Made by a program: the position numbers and the translations under genes. The notes beneath the pieces are model-generated. The model searched no databases and was not told the DNA's origin. It was given only the letters and a program-made list of their open reading frames with translations. Positions 1-8,064 of a DNA stretch of 64,000 nucleotides are shown one piece after another. This DNA comes from Balneola sp. EhC07 (GTDB lineage: Bacteria; Bacteroidota; Rhodothermia; Balneolales; Balneolaceae). Location of the stretch: contig NZ_LXYG01000019.1 in assembly GCF_001650905.1 (NCBI RefSeq), positions 186,001 to 250,000 on the forward strand, read 5' to 3'. How positions within the stretch are numbered: the first letter of the stretch is position 1; each line of letters opens with the position of its first letter.

Positions 1-87
1 TTGATCTCTTATTCATGGAAAAGTGCCTAACATATTATTACCAATACACGAATTTTCCTTATCGCTCAGTTTCAGGCAAAGAATGCC

Positions 88-131
88 CCTTTCACCTTTC
101 ACCTTTCACCTTTCACCTTTCACCTTTCACC
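88..131. repeat. Perfect heptamer tandem array (CCTTTCA x6)
   Basis: Six perfect copies of the 7-base unit CCTTTCA run from 88 to 129 and continue into the stop codon (CTA at 131-133, TAG on the minus strand) of the carboxylase gene. This is the most regular member of a family of 7-base-period arrays in the gene borders of this window. Confidence 0.9.
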
Positions 132-1681
132 TACAACGGCAAATTATCATGCTTTTTCTTCGGCACGGTATCCACTTTGTTTTGTGAAACTTCCAGAGCT
201 TTGATCAGTTTAGATCGGGTTTCTTCCGGCTTGATCACATCGTCAATAAATCCTCGGGCAGCTGCTCGGTACGGATGCGCAAACTCTTCAGCGTATTGTG
301 CTTCCAGTTCTTTTTGCTTGGCTTCAGGATCGCCGGCTTTTGCAATTTCTCTTCGGAAAATGATCTCAACCGCTCCTTTACTTCCCATTACCGCGATCTC
401 AGAAGTTGGCCATGCTACGTTATAGTCGGCTCGGATATGCTTGGAGTTCATCACATCATACGCTCCGCCATAGGCTTTACGGGTAATTACCGTCATTTTC
501 GGAACCGTAGCTTCACAGAATGCATACAGTAATTTTGCACCGTCTTTGATTATTCCGCCCCATTCCTGATCAGTGCCCGGTAAGAATCCCGGAACATCTT
601 CAAATACCACCAACGGAATATTGAATGCATCACAGAAACGAACAAATCGCGCTCCTTTTTTGGAAGAATTGATATCCAATACACCAGCCATCGCCAGCGG
701 TTGATTCGCTACAATTCCGATACTTCGTCCACCCAAACGGGCAAACCCAACTACGATATTTTCAGCATATTCTTTATGCACTTCGTAGAAACTCTCTTTA
801 TCAACAACTCCTTCGATCACATCTTTGATATCGTAAGGTTTGTTTGGATTCAACGGCACAATATCATGCAGTGCTTTTGCTTTTGCAGAATCCGGTTCTT
901 TGGATTCGATCATTGGCACTTTTTCTTCACAGTTTTGCGGGATATACGACATCAACGTTCTGATATCCTGCAAACAAACGGCATCATTCGGAGTTGCAAA
1001 ATGAGCCACTCCTGATTTTGAGTTGTGCGTCATTGCCCCACCCAGTTCTTCCGAAGTCACTTCTTCATGCGTAACGGTTTTTACCACATTCGGTCCCGTC
1101 ACGAACATATAACTCGTATTTTCTACCATGTAAATGAAATCTGTAAGTGCCGGACTGTAGACCGCTCCACCTGCACATGGTCCCATGATCGCAGAGATCT
1201 GAGGTATCACTCCTGAAGCCATACTGTTTCTCCAGAATACTTCCGCATAACCACCGAGCGAAGAAACGCCTTCCTGAATTCTTGCTCCGCCTGAATCATT
1301 CAACCCAATTACAGGAATGCCATTTTTGAGTGCCAGATCCATCACTTTGCAAATTTTTTCGGCATGTGTTTCGGAAAGAGAACCGCCGAAAACCGTAAAA
1401 TCCTGACTGAATACATACACCGGCTTGCCGTGGACCTTTCCGTGACCGGTTACAACACCGTCTCCCAAAAACTGTTGCTCATCCAAACCAAAAGCGGTAC
1501 TTCGGTGCGTTACAAAAGCATCTATTTCATCGAACGAACCTTTATCCAGAAGCAGGTCGATGCGTTCTCTGGCAGTAAGTTTTCCTTTCTCGTGCTGCTT
1601 TTCGATGCGGGCTTTTCCACCACCCAGTTTCGATTGCTCACGAAGTTTTTCAAGACGTTCTACTTTTTCGTTCTTTTCCAT
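131..1681 (-). CDS. Acyl-CoA carboxylase beta subunit (propionyl-CoA carboxylase type)
   Basis: A 516-residue biotin-dependent carboxyltransferase subunit that transfers the carboxyl group from carboxybiotin to an acyl-CoA, probably propionyl-CoA. Family landmarks are visible: the N-terminal [13 protein letters not shown] motif near residue 35, the first oxyanion region SGGARIQEG near residue 130, the acyl-CoA pocket [16 protein letters not shown] near 167, and the C-terminal half with [17 protein letters not shown] near 405. Length is typical of PccB/MmdA proteins. The alpha or biotin subunit is not in the window. The start lies 10 bp after the acidic 557-residue gene on the same strand, so the two are probably cotranscribed. 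The exact acyl-CoA specificity (propionyl, methylcrotonyl, methylmalonyl decarboxylase) cannot be fixed from the sequence alone, but the propionyl type fits best. Confidence 0.93.
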   Translation of the reverse strand: MEKNEKVERLEKLREQSKLGGGKARIEKQHEKGKLTARERIDLLLDKGSFDEIDAFVTHRSTAFGLDEQQFLGDGVVTGHGKVHGKPVYVFSQDFTVFGGSLSETHAEKICKVMDLALKNGIPVIGLNDSGGARIQEGVSSLGGYAEVFWRNSMASGVIPQISAIMGPCAGGAVYSPALTDFIYMVENTSYMFVTGPNVVKTVTHEEVTSEELGGAMTHNSKSGVAHFATPNDAVCLQDIRTLMSYIPQNCEEKVPMIESKEPDSAKAKALHDIVPLNPNKPYDIKDVIEGVVDKESFYEVHKEYAENIVVGFARLGGRSIGIVANQPLAMAGVLDINSSKKGARFVRFCDAFNIPLVVFEDVPGFLPGTDQEWGGIIKDGAKLLYAFCEATVPKMTVITRKAYGGAYDVMNSKHIRADYNVAWPTSEIAVMGSKGAVEIIFRREIAKAGDPEAKQKELEAQYAEEFAHPYRAAARGFIDDVIKPEETRSKLIKALEVSQNKVDTVPKKKHDNLPL

Positions 1682-1691
1682 AGTTAGTTAA

Positions 1692-3365
1692 TCAGGATTT
1701 ATACTCTTTAAAATAGGATTGCAACATATCAATAAATTCGCTGGCCTCTTCCGAGAACATATCCACTTTTTGTTTGCTGAAAATTTCTTTTTCTAAAAAT
1801 ACAGAAGCTTCGTTCCAATTATCAAATTGTCCCAACTCATTGATTCCCCGGTCGTATGCTTTCTGTTTTCCGGAAAATACGTCGTTTACCCAACGATCCT
1901 CGCTGTCCATAAGATACTCATTCAATTCCATAGTGGCTGAACTGTCTTCAACTGCCTCTTCCTCCATAAATATCTCATCGTCTTCATCTTCAACGAGCAG
2001 TGTATTGAACGTGGGTTCAGATTCAGGTTCTTCCTTTTCTTCTCTTGAAGCCATCATCACTTCCATCTGATCTTCACTCAAAAACTGAGCCCACATCGGC
2101 TTTTCTTCTTCATCTTCTGAGCTTTCCTCTTCTTCCGAACCAATATGTTCTTCCAAAATCGGATCTTTGGTTTCTTCGTCCGATTGGAAAACATCCTGAA
2201 TAAGATCGTCTTCCTCTATCAATTCACCTTCAAACTCTTCATCGCCCTGAACTACTCCTTCATACGAATCCTTAGCCTGATCCAAAATAGAAGTCAGGTT
2301 AGATTTGAATGCTTGTTTGTCTTCTTTTTGATTGCTGACCGGTTCGGAATCCTCTTCTTCTTCTTCTTCTTCTTCTGCATTTTCATCTTCACTTAAGAAG
2401 ATATTATTCAGAGATTCCGAATCATCCACATTATCAAATACCAGAGTTTCTTCCTGTTCGATATCTCCAAGAATCTCGTTGATATCCGGTTCAACAGCTT
2501 CTGACTGAAACAAACTTGCCAAATTTTCTTCTTCCTCTTCTACCTCTTCCGGAATTTCTTCCTTTGCTTCTTCTGCTACTTCAGCCGGTTTTGTTGATTC
2601 CGATACTGACTTAACTTCACTTTCCTGCTCTTTTATCAATTCCATTTTGAAATTCTCAGTCGAAAGCATTTCGATAAAGGTACTTTGCGTAACGGCTACA
2701 TCAATAGAAGAGAAAATGTCAGCGGTATTATCGAAACCTTTATCTCTGAAGAATCTTTGTAGAAGCTCCGGAGCAAGTTTTCCTCCGCAAAGAGAAAAAA
2801 GCATTTCCAGTTTTTGAGACCAGTTTTCGGCGGTATAATCATATACGATCCGGGCATCTAAATTTGAAACCAGACTTTGACATCGTTCTATAGTCAGTTC
2901 GTCCAGCTCTCTTTTCTTCATATAAAGAGGAATCGCAGTTCCGAAATGTTTGTAAACCATCAGTCTGGCACAACGTTTACTTACTTCCTCAAACGAAAGC
3001 ACTGTTTCTTCCCGAAAAATATAAGGAGCGATGTTCTTTCGAGGTTCAACAAGAACTGAAACTATATCGCTAACCGTGGCATGCAGAATATCATACAACT
3101 TTTGGTGCGGTATAACGGAGCAGCTTATGGCCGCATTTTTAAAATCCTTTTGAGCACTAACGAACAACTTATTTTCCGTATCCACCCAAACAGAATCTGT
3201 CTTTTTAAGATCTGACAGCACTTTGTCTTCCAGTAAAAGGCGAATTCTTTCTACAATGTAGACAGGTATTTCTGCCTTCAATAGCTGTTGAGGCGAGTAA
3301 AACGGACGCTCTGTTCCGATCTGTCTTGTAAATTTATCGGTAATTTGGTCAATGACCTTTTGCAT
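1692..3365 (-). CDS. Unknown highly acidic protein upstream of acyl-CoA carboxylase
   Basis: 557 residues that I do not recognise as a named family. Residues 1 to about 245 look like a globular, mainly helical domain. About 245-480 is an extremely Glu/Asp-rich, low-complexity region with a run of eight Glu, and a short C-terminal part (about 490-557, with FDNWNEASVFLEKEIFSKQK) looks folded again. There is no signal peptide or membrane segment, so it should be cytoplasmic. It ends 10 bp before the carboxylase beta-subunit gene, which suggests cotranscription, but a functional link is inference. It is divergent from the ABC ATPase gene at 3474. Confidence 0.8.
   Translation of the reverse strand: MQKVIDQITDKFTRQIGTERPFYSPQQLLKAEIPVYIVERIRLLLEDKVLSDLKKTDSVWVDTENKLFVSAQKDFKNAAISCSVIPHQKLYDILHATVSDIVSVLVEPRKNIAPYIFREETVLSFEEVSKRCARLMVYKHFGTAIPLYMKKRELDELTIERCQSLVSNLDARIVYDYTAENWSQKLEMLFSLCGGKLAPELLQRFFRDKGFDNTADIFSSIDVAVTQSTFIEMLSTENFKMELIKEQESEVKSVSESTKPAEVAEEAKEEIPEEVEEEEENLASLFQSEAVEPDINEILGDIEQEETLVFDNVDDSESLNNIFLSEDENAEEEEEEEEDSEPVSNQKEDKQAFKSNLTSILDQAKDSYEGVVQGDEEFEGELIEEDDLIQDVFQSDEETKDPILEEHIGSEEEESSEDEEEKPMWAQFLSEDQMEVMMASREEKEEPESEPTFNTLLVEDEDDEIFMEEEAVEDSSATMELNEYLMDSEDRWVNDVFSGKQKAYDRGINELGQFDNWNEASVFLEKEIFSKQKVDMFSEEASEFIDMLQSYFKEYKS
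2353..2377. repeat. Trinucleotide microsatellite coding poly-Glu
   Basis: A run of CTT/TTC triplets within the acidic protein gene encodes eight consecutive Glu residues on the minus strand. Such a run can change length in whole codons by slippage without breaking the frame. Confidence 0.8.
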
Positions 3366-3473
3366 GGAAGTATGATGATTTTGGTGAACGAAAATAATGC
3401 CTAGAAAGTGGCATTACAACACGAATCTTTCCATCATAGTATATTTTTGCATTATACTTTCTACCTTTAGCTC

Positions 3474-4091
3474 ATGATTTCACTTTCGGTCACAGGTCTT
3501 ACCAAAAAATATAATCGGAAAACGGTTTTTGAGGATGTTCAATTCGGGCATAATTCCGGGATTTTGGGTATTTCAGGCTCAAATGGAAGTGGAAAATCCA
3601 CCTTGATGAAATGTCTGGCAGGATTACTCAGACCTAACTCAGGAACCATTGAGTGGAAACTGAACGGCGACCTGCTATCCCAAACCGAACTTAAAGATCA
3701 CATCGGTTATGCTGCTCCGTATATCTCTTTGTATGAAGAACTTACTGTTCTGGAGAACCTGGAATTTCTTTCTGAAGTAAGTCAGCAACATCTGAACGAA
3801 GCGGACATTCAGCAATTACTCAGCAAAACAGAAACCGATTCTCTTAAAAACAAGTTCTACAAATCTCTTTCTACGGGACAACAGCAGCGTGTGAAACTGG
3901 CTTCTTCTCTGATCCGAGATCCTGAAGTGTTGTTTTGGGATGAACCCGGCTCCAATCTGGATTCAAGCGGACATGCTTTGGTTCAGCGTTTACTTCAAGA
4001 ACAAAAAGAAAAAGGTTGCCTGATCTTTCTGGCTTCCAATGATCCTGATGAAATTGCTCTTTGTGACGAGGTTCTAGAACTTAGTATTTAG
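3474..4091 (+). CDS. ABC transporter ATP-binding protein, CcmA-like, orphan
   Basis: 205-residue ABC ATPase. Walker A is SGSNGSGKST (Lys about 41), the signature is LSTGQQQR near 130, and Walker B is VLFWDEPGSNLD near 150. The short length and single domain resemble CcmA, the ATPase of the cytochrome c haem-handling exporter, but no membrane partner (CcmB-like) lies nearby, so the substrate is unknown. It starts 108 bp from the divergent acidic-protein gene. The last codons and the stop (VLELSI-stop) lie inside a heptamer-period repeat, so the C-terminal tail appears to be written by that repeat. A Bacteroidota-type -7 box (TATTTTTG) lies at 3442-3449 without a clear -33 element. Confidence 0.85.
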   Translation: MISLSVTGLTKKYNRKTVFEDVQFGHNSGILGISGSNGSGKSTLMKCLAGLLRPNSGTIEWKLNGDLLSQTELKDHIGYAAPYISLYEELTVLENLEFLSEVSQQHLNEADIQQLLSKTETDSLKNKFYKSLSTGQQQRVKLASSLIRDPEVLFWDEPGSNLDSSGHALVQRLLQEQKEKGCLIFLASNDPDEIALCDEVLELSI

Positions 4092-4106
4092 TACTTAGAC
4101 TTTTAG
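4071..4106. repeat. Heptamer-period array at the ABC gene stop
   Basis: Units read GTTCTAG, AACTTAG, TATTTAG, TACTTAG, ACTTTTAG, each ending in TAG. The ABC gene stop codon is one of these TAGs (4089-4091). The 14-base stretch 4085-4098 is the exact reverse complement of 4186-4199, in the array upstream of the next gene. Confidence 0.75.
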
Positions 4107-4183
4107 TTATCCAAAGTATTGCAGAACAATTCTGTATTGAGCAACTACTATGTATTATCTCGTAATTATGATAACTTTGGTAA

Positions 4184-4218
4184 CGCTAAGTACTAAATAC
4201 TAAAATCTAACTGCTATA
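4184..4218. repeat. Heptamer-period array upstream of the M29 gene
   Basis: Units read CGCTAAG, TACTAAA, TACTAAA, ATCTAAC, TGCTATA and end three bases before the TTG start codon of the aminopeptidase gene. It mirrors the array at 4071-4106. Between the arms lie further small inverted repeats (TTATCCAAAGT against ACTTTGGTAA, and CAGAA/TTCTG), so 4071-4218 could fold as one unit. Confidence 0.7.
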
Positions 4219-4221
4219 AAA

Positions 4222-5325
4222 TTGATTTCACAAAAAGACCAGGACCTCGCAACACTTATTCTTGAACACAGCACTCAGCTTCAGAAAGGTGAGAATGTAA
4301 TGGTTCAACTCATCGGCTTAAACGGAATTGATTTGTTAAGAGCTTTGGTGGAACAGATCCGTGATAAAGGTTCGCATCCCTTTGTACAAATTGAAGACAC
4401 AGAAACGCAGCGCTTGTTAGTTGAAAAAGGTGATACCGGTTTTTGGCAGAATCAGGCTTCTGTGGACCAACTTCCGCTTATGAAGCAGATGGATGTGTTT
4501 ATCGGAATTCGTGCTTCTGAGAATATCTATGAGAACTCTCAGGCAAGCAAAGAAGCAAATAAAGCATATTCAGAAAACTTCCTTAAGCCTGTTCATTTTG
4601 ATGAAAGAGTGAACAACACTAAGTGGTGTATCATGCGCTATCCGTCTCCGGCTTTTGCGATGAATGCCAAACTTCCAACTCGTGAGTTCACCAAGTTTTA
4701 TTACGATGCTTGTTTAGTTGATTATGCCAAGCTGAAATCAGCTATGGAGCCATTGGAAAAAAGATTACGCGCTACTGATGAAATTCATTTGAAAGGCGAG
4801 GGAACTGACATCAAGTTTTCGGTAAAAGGACAGAATTGGGTTCCTTGCTTTGGTGCTCACAACATTCCTGATGGAGAGATCTTTACTTCACCGATCCTCG
4901 ATTCTGTAAACGGTCACATTACCTATGCTCCGTCTGTATATCAGGGAAAGCCGTTCGAGTTTGTGAAGCTGGTTGTAGAAAACGGTGTGGTTGTGGACTT
5001 TGATTCCTCCAACAATGACGCGTTGAAAGATATTTTAGACACCGATGAAGGCGCTCGTCGATTTGGTGAGTTCAGCTTTGGAACCAACCCGGTAATCGAA
5101 AAGCCGATGTACGATATTCTGTTCGATGAAAAGATCTATGGTTCCAATCATTTAACGCTTGGAAAAGATTATGAGATCGCACCAAACGGAAATTCTAGTA
5201 ACATTCACTGGGATCTGGTTTGTATTGGTGCAGATGTATTTCTGGATGGAGAACTCATCCGTAAAGGAAGAAAATATGTAACAGATGATTTGAAAGGATT
5301 GAATCCGGAAGAGTTATTGAAGTAG
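4222..5325 (+). CDS. Aminopeptidase, peptidase family M29
   Basis: 367-residue metallo-aminopeptidase of the AmpS/AmpT/PepS type, which removes N-terminal residues from peptides in the cytoplasm using two metal ions. Family features: GEGTDIKF near 196, the block FGAHNIPDGEIFTSP near 214-228 with an expected Glu ligand, the His in SNHLTLG near 305, and NIHWDLV near 326 with the His-x-Asp ligand pair close to the C-terminus. The first available start is TTG at 4222, chosen because the conserved N-terminal helix follows at once; no ATG fits better. A TAACTTTG -7-like box is at 4172-4179. The stop is followed after one base by the ATG of the lipoprotein gene. Confidence 0.88.
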   Translation: MISQKDQDLATLILEHSTQLQKGENVMVQLIGLNGIDLLRALVEQIRDKGSHPFVQIEDTETQRLLVEKGDTGFWQNQASVDQLPLMKQMDVFIGIRASENIYENSQASKEANKAYSENFLKPVHFDERVNNTKWCIMRYPSPAFAMNAKLPTREFTKFYYDACLVDYAKLKSAMEPLEKRLRATDEIHLKGEGTDIKFSVKGQNWVPCFGAHNIPDGEIFTSPILDSVNGHITYAPSVYQGKPFEFVKLVVENGVVVDFDSSNNDALKDILDTDEGARRFGEFSFGTNPVIEKPMYDILFDEKIYGSNHLTLGKDYEIAPNGNSSNIHWDLVCIGADVFLDGELIRKGRKYVTDDLKGLNPEELLK

Positions 5326-5326
5326 T

Positions 5327-5632
5327 ATGAAAACTCTAATTTTTATACCCCTAATTTTTTTAACCTTAAGCTGCGGTTCTAATATTGAAGAATCTTTGGT
5401 TTATTCCAGAGAAGGAATTATGGAATTTTCTGGCGAGCCAGCAGTTGATGGTTGTGGGTGGAATATAAAAACCAATAAAGGTGAAACATTTCACCCTGTC
5501 AATCTTACCAATAATTTTAAACGAGATAGTTTAGAAGTTGGTTTGTTACTAAAGCCTTTGGACGACAAATTCCTCTGCAGCTTCAATGTCTTTATCCCAA
5601 AGGTTGAAATCTTAAACATAGAAGAATTATAA
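5327..5632 (+). CDS. Small hypothetical lipoprotein
   Basis: 101 residues with a lipoprotein signal: a hydrophobic stretch ending in the lipobox LTLSC (Cys about 16), after which the mature protein would be lipid-anchored. The mature part is short, has two further Cys residues, and resembles no family I can name. It begins one base after the stop of the M29 gene and is probably translated from the same message. Confidence 0.65.
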   Translation: MKTLIFIPLIFLTLSCGSNIEESLVYSREGIMEFSGEPAVDGCGWNIKTNKGETFHPVNLTNNFKRDSLEVGLLLKPLDDKFLCSFNVFIPKVEILNIEEL

Positions 5633-5649
5633 CGTGGACTTTTGAATAA

Positions 5650-6069
5650 ATGAAAAAAACCATCCTCATATATGGTCTTTCATTAGCAGTACTCGTTTTC
5701 TTGTTGGAGTATTTCGAGTATCGGTATTTTGTGCATGAGTTATCTACCGAAGTTTTCGTTTTCCTTATTGCCCTTATTTTTACCGCACTAGGATTGTGGG
5801 CTGGGAAAAAGCTGACCAATCAAACCAAAATAGAATCTCCTCCCTTTGAGCAAAACGAAAAAGCCATCCGGTATTTAAAGATCAGTGAGCGGGAACTTGA
5901 AGTACTCGAATTGGTTGCTCAGGGATTATCTAATAAGCAGATCTCCGACAAACTCTTTGTCTCTGTGAACACAACCAAAACCCATCTCTCTCATCTCTAC
6001 GAAAAACTGGACGTAAAACGCCGAACCCAAGCGGTAGAGAAAGCGAAGTCGTTGAAGATTATTGAGTGA
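5650..6069 (+). CDS. LuxR-type HTH protein with N-terminal membrane segments
   Basis: 139 residues. Two hydrophobic segments (about 5-20 and 33-52) are followed by a linker and a LuxR/NarL helix-turn-helix domain (about 75-139) containing SERELEVLELVAQGLSNKQI and the recognition region FVSVNTTKTHLSHLYEKL. There is no receiver domain, so this is a membrane-tethered DNA-binding protein rather than a response regulator. The architecture is common in Bacteroidota and Balneolota; the signal and targets are unknown. It begins 17 bp after the lipoprotein gene. The repeat element at 6073-6276 starts just after its stop. Confidence 0.78.
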   Translation: MKKTILIYGLSLAVLVFLLEYFEYRYFVHELSTEVFVFLIALIFTALGLWAGKKLTNQTKIESPPFEQNEKAIRYLKISERELEVLELVAQGLSNKQISDKLFVSVNTTKTHLSHLYEKLDVKRRTQAVEKAKSLKIIE

Positions 6070-6072
6070 TTT

Positions 6073-6276
6073 CGGGTCATTCCGTCCGCCAGCTGGCGGA
6101 TCGGAATCTTTGTGAGGTTTCTGCATCTGAATTTGCATAGAAAGGATTTCAAGCCCCACCACGAGATCCTGAAACAAGTTCAGGATGACGGGTCTTGGGT
6201 TACTATAAATAAACTTTAAAAATAGACCCCGACATTTTAACAAATATCGGTCATCTCGCGGCATATGCCCGAGATC
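6073..6276. repeat. Dispersed intergenic repeat, copy 1, carrying a GC palindrome
   Basis: About 200 bp nearly identical to 7141-7336, in the same orientation. It contains the common intergenic words CCTGAAACAAGTTCAGGAT (a palindrome) and GGTCATCTCGCGGC. Copy 1 carries the perfect 16-base palindrome TCCGCCAGCTGGCGGA (6084-6099) where copy 2 has a short loop, AACTTGTTT. It fills the 303-bp gap 6070-6372; the rest of that gap is AT-rich with no gene seen. Confidence 0.85.
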
Positions 6277-6372
6277 TGCATTCACCTAAAATTCTAAACT
6301 TTATATACAGTTTAGATTTTTAAGACTATTAATACAGAATGTCATTGATCTTTCTTTTTTCTAAATTTGTTC

Positions 6373-6855
6373 ATGGATCTTCTACAAATAACATTTATCA
6401 CAGCAACAGTTCTATGTTCTTTAGTAGCCGGATTTCTGTTGGCTTTTTCTTTAGTCGTAATGCCTGGTATCAAAAACTTAGATGATCGTAATTTTTTGAA
6501 AGCCTTTCGGGAAATGGATCTCATCATCCAAAATAACAATCCGATCTTTATGATAGTTTGGGTGGGATCTGTTCTTTCAATTATTGCTTTGGTGATTCAG
6601 GGAGTACAAGTTTATGAGGGATATAAGCTTTTAGCTGTACTAGCGATCACGGTTTTCTCCCTTTTAGGCGTTCAACTTCCTACCGCTTCTATAAATATCC
6701 CTCTCAATAACAGAGTTCAAAAACTAGATCTTGAAACTCTAGACGAAGTTTCTCTAAAAATAGAGCGAGATCATTTTGAGAGAAGATGGAATCGATCGAA
6801 TATAATCCGAACCATTTTTGCGGTTTTAACTTCGACTTTGCTTGTTGTTTTTTGA
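6373..6855 (+). CDS. DUF1772 (anthrone oxygenase-like) membrane protein
   Basis: About 160 residues with four predicted membrane segments: an N-terminal segment with VAGFLLAFSLVVMPGI, two central ones, and a last one at the C-terminus. The conserved pattern of a first helix followed by MPG and later NIPLNN...FERRWNRSNIIRT is typical of DUF1772, a family related to fungal anthrone oxygenases whose bacterial role is mostly undefined. I chose ATG at 6373 over the TTG at 6367. A TAAATTTG box (6362-6369) lies directly before it. Direct copies of a 200-bp repeat bracket this gene. Confidence 0.75.
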   Translation: MDLLQITFITATVLCSLVAGFLLAFSLVVMPGIKNLDDRNFLKAFREMDLIIQNNNPIFMIVWVGSVLSIIALVIQGVQVYEGYKLLAVLAITVFSLLGVQLPTASINIPLNNRVQKLDLETLDEVSLKIERDHFERRWNRSNIIRTIFAVLTSTLLVVF

Positions 6856-6880
6856 TGCTTGAGATAAGAAAACTTAATAT

Positions 6881-6915
6881 GGTCATTCCGAACTCGTTTC
6901 GGAATCTTTGCGAGG
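6881..6915. repeat. Partial copy of the GTCATTCCG intergenic repeat
   Basis: GTCATTCCGAACTCGTTTCGGAATCTTTGCGAGG-type sequence, matching the left end of the repeats at 6073 and 7141 (with the loop GAACTCGTTTC). It lacks the rest of the element. Confidence 0.7.
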
Positions 6916-7015
6916 TTACTAACCTTATCTTTGCAGAGATAGTAATCAAAGCAGGGCTTTGCAGAAATAACCTAATCACTGGTTTAACGTTGTAAATAAG
7001 ATTCCGGATTGCTCT

Positions 7016-7126
7016 GACCCACCCTTATTCCCTCCCTAACTTTAGGGAGGGAAACTCTTAAACTAGACTAGATACTAATATCAAAGTCCCCTTCCCTTAT
7101 CGAAGGGAAGGGACAGGGATGGGTTT
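7016..7126. repeat. Paired-hairpin REP-like element
   Basis: Two strong GC hairpins face each other: TTCCCTCCCTA/TAGGGAGGGAA (7028-7053, 4-base loop) and CCCTTCCCTT/AAGGGAAGGG (7089-7112, 4-base loop). Complementary tails flank them, GACCCACCC on the left and GGGATGGGTTTC on the right. The core between them is AT-rich. The element at 12513-12622 has the same plan. It lies in the 643-bp gap 6856-7498, which otherwise holds only the repeats at 6881 and 7141 and no supported gene. Confidence 0.75.
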
Positions 7127-7140
7127 CTTTTAACTCCAAT

Positions 7141-7336
7141 CGGGTCATTCCGAACTTGTTTCGGAATCTTTGTGAGGCTTCTGTTTCTGAACTTGCATAG
7201 AAGAGATTTCAAGCCCCACCACGAGATCCTGAAACAAGTTCAGGATGACGGGTCTTGGGTTACTATAAATAAACTTTAAAAATAGACCCCGACATTTTAA
7301 CAAATATCGGTCATCTCGCGGCGTATGCCCGAGATC
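7141..7336. repeat. Dispersed intergenic repeat, copy 2
   Basis: Nearly identical to 6073-6276 from CGGGTCATTCCG to GCCCGAGATC. It differs mainly in the hairpin loop near the left end and in a few single bases. It stands about 1.07 kb from copy 1 in direct orientation, around the DUF1772 gene. Confidence 0.85.
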
Positions 7337-7498
7337 CGGATTTAGTTCGAGTTTACAGCTTTCATAACAATCCGGATTCAGTTTCCCAGAACTCCTCACC
7401 CATTCCTACGATTTTTGCAAAATCATACTTTCGGGTGATTACCGTTTTCTGTTAATTGCTTACTCTTTTGGTGTACATTAACTCCAACTAATCACATT

Positions 7499-8050
7499 AT
7501 GAAAAAAATCATCCTTGTTTATGGTTCCATCACCGGAGCAGTTATCATTCTTAGCATGACTCTGGGAATCTATGTAGCCAAATATGGAGGCAACGCTTTC
7601 TTTTCTTCCGAAGCCCTTGGCTACTCAATCATGCTTATCGGTTTTTCGATGATCTTTGTCGCGACCAAGAAATACAGAGATGAAGATCTTGGCGGCATTA
7701 TAAAATTCGGTACCGCTTTAAAGATAGGTCTGGGAATTTCATTGATGGCAGGTCTCGTGTATGTCATTGTTTGGGAAATCAATCTTTATCTGACTGATTA
7801 TGAGTTCATTAGTGAATACACTGATTCTATTATTAATAGTGCCAGAGAGTCAGGAGCATCAGCTCAAGAACTGGAAGCAACTATTGAGCAAATGGAAGAA
7901 ATGGAAAGAAAATATGATAATCCCTGGTACAGACTTCCTCTTACATTTACTGAAATATTTCCGGTTGGATTACTACTATCCCTGATCAGTGCAGCACTTT
8001 TTAGAAATCAAAATTTCCTCTCTTCCCAAAAAGAAGAAACAACAGCTTAA
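7499..8050 (+). CDS. DUF4199 domain-containing membrane protein
   Basis: 183 residues with four predicted membrane segments (about 5-25, 37-55, 72-95 and 150-170). The long loop between the third and fourth contains an acidic, Glu-rich helix. The layout, including the GGIIKFGTALKIGLGISL segment, is that of DUF4199, a family frequent in Bacteroidota and relatives with unknown function. The start follows an AT-rich leader and an ATTATG context. The next gene begins 14 bp downstream, so the two probably share a transcript. Confidence 0.75.
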   Translation: MKKIILVYGSITGAVIILSMTLGIYVAKYGGNAFFSSEALGYSIMLIGFSMIFVATKKYRDEDLGGIIKFGTALKIGLGISLMAGLVYVIVWEINLYLTDYEFISEYTDSIINSARESGASAQELEATIEQMEEMERKYDNPWYRLPLTFTEIFPVGLLLSLISAALFRNQNFLSSQKEETTA

Positions 8051-8064
8051 AAAATATTTATATC

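Noticed and set aside
88-131. CCTTTCA tandem array as a CRISPR
   Set aside because: Units are seven bases with no spacers.
5926-6285. 119-residue minus-strand open frame containing RPVILNLFQDLVVGLE
   Set aside because: It lies over the dispersed intergenic repeat and the LuxR gene. The peptide is the usual false translation of the CCTGAAACAAGTTCAGGAT repeat.
6704-6979. 91-residue minus-strand frame over the DUF1772 3' end and the repeat
   Set aside because: Overlaps a well-supported gene on the other strand and a dispersed repeat; no coding signal of its own.
7145-7399. 84-residue minus-strand open frame with the same PVILNLFQDL peptide
   Set aside because: Translation of repeat copy 2, not a gene.
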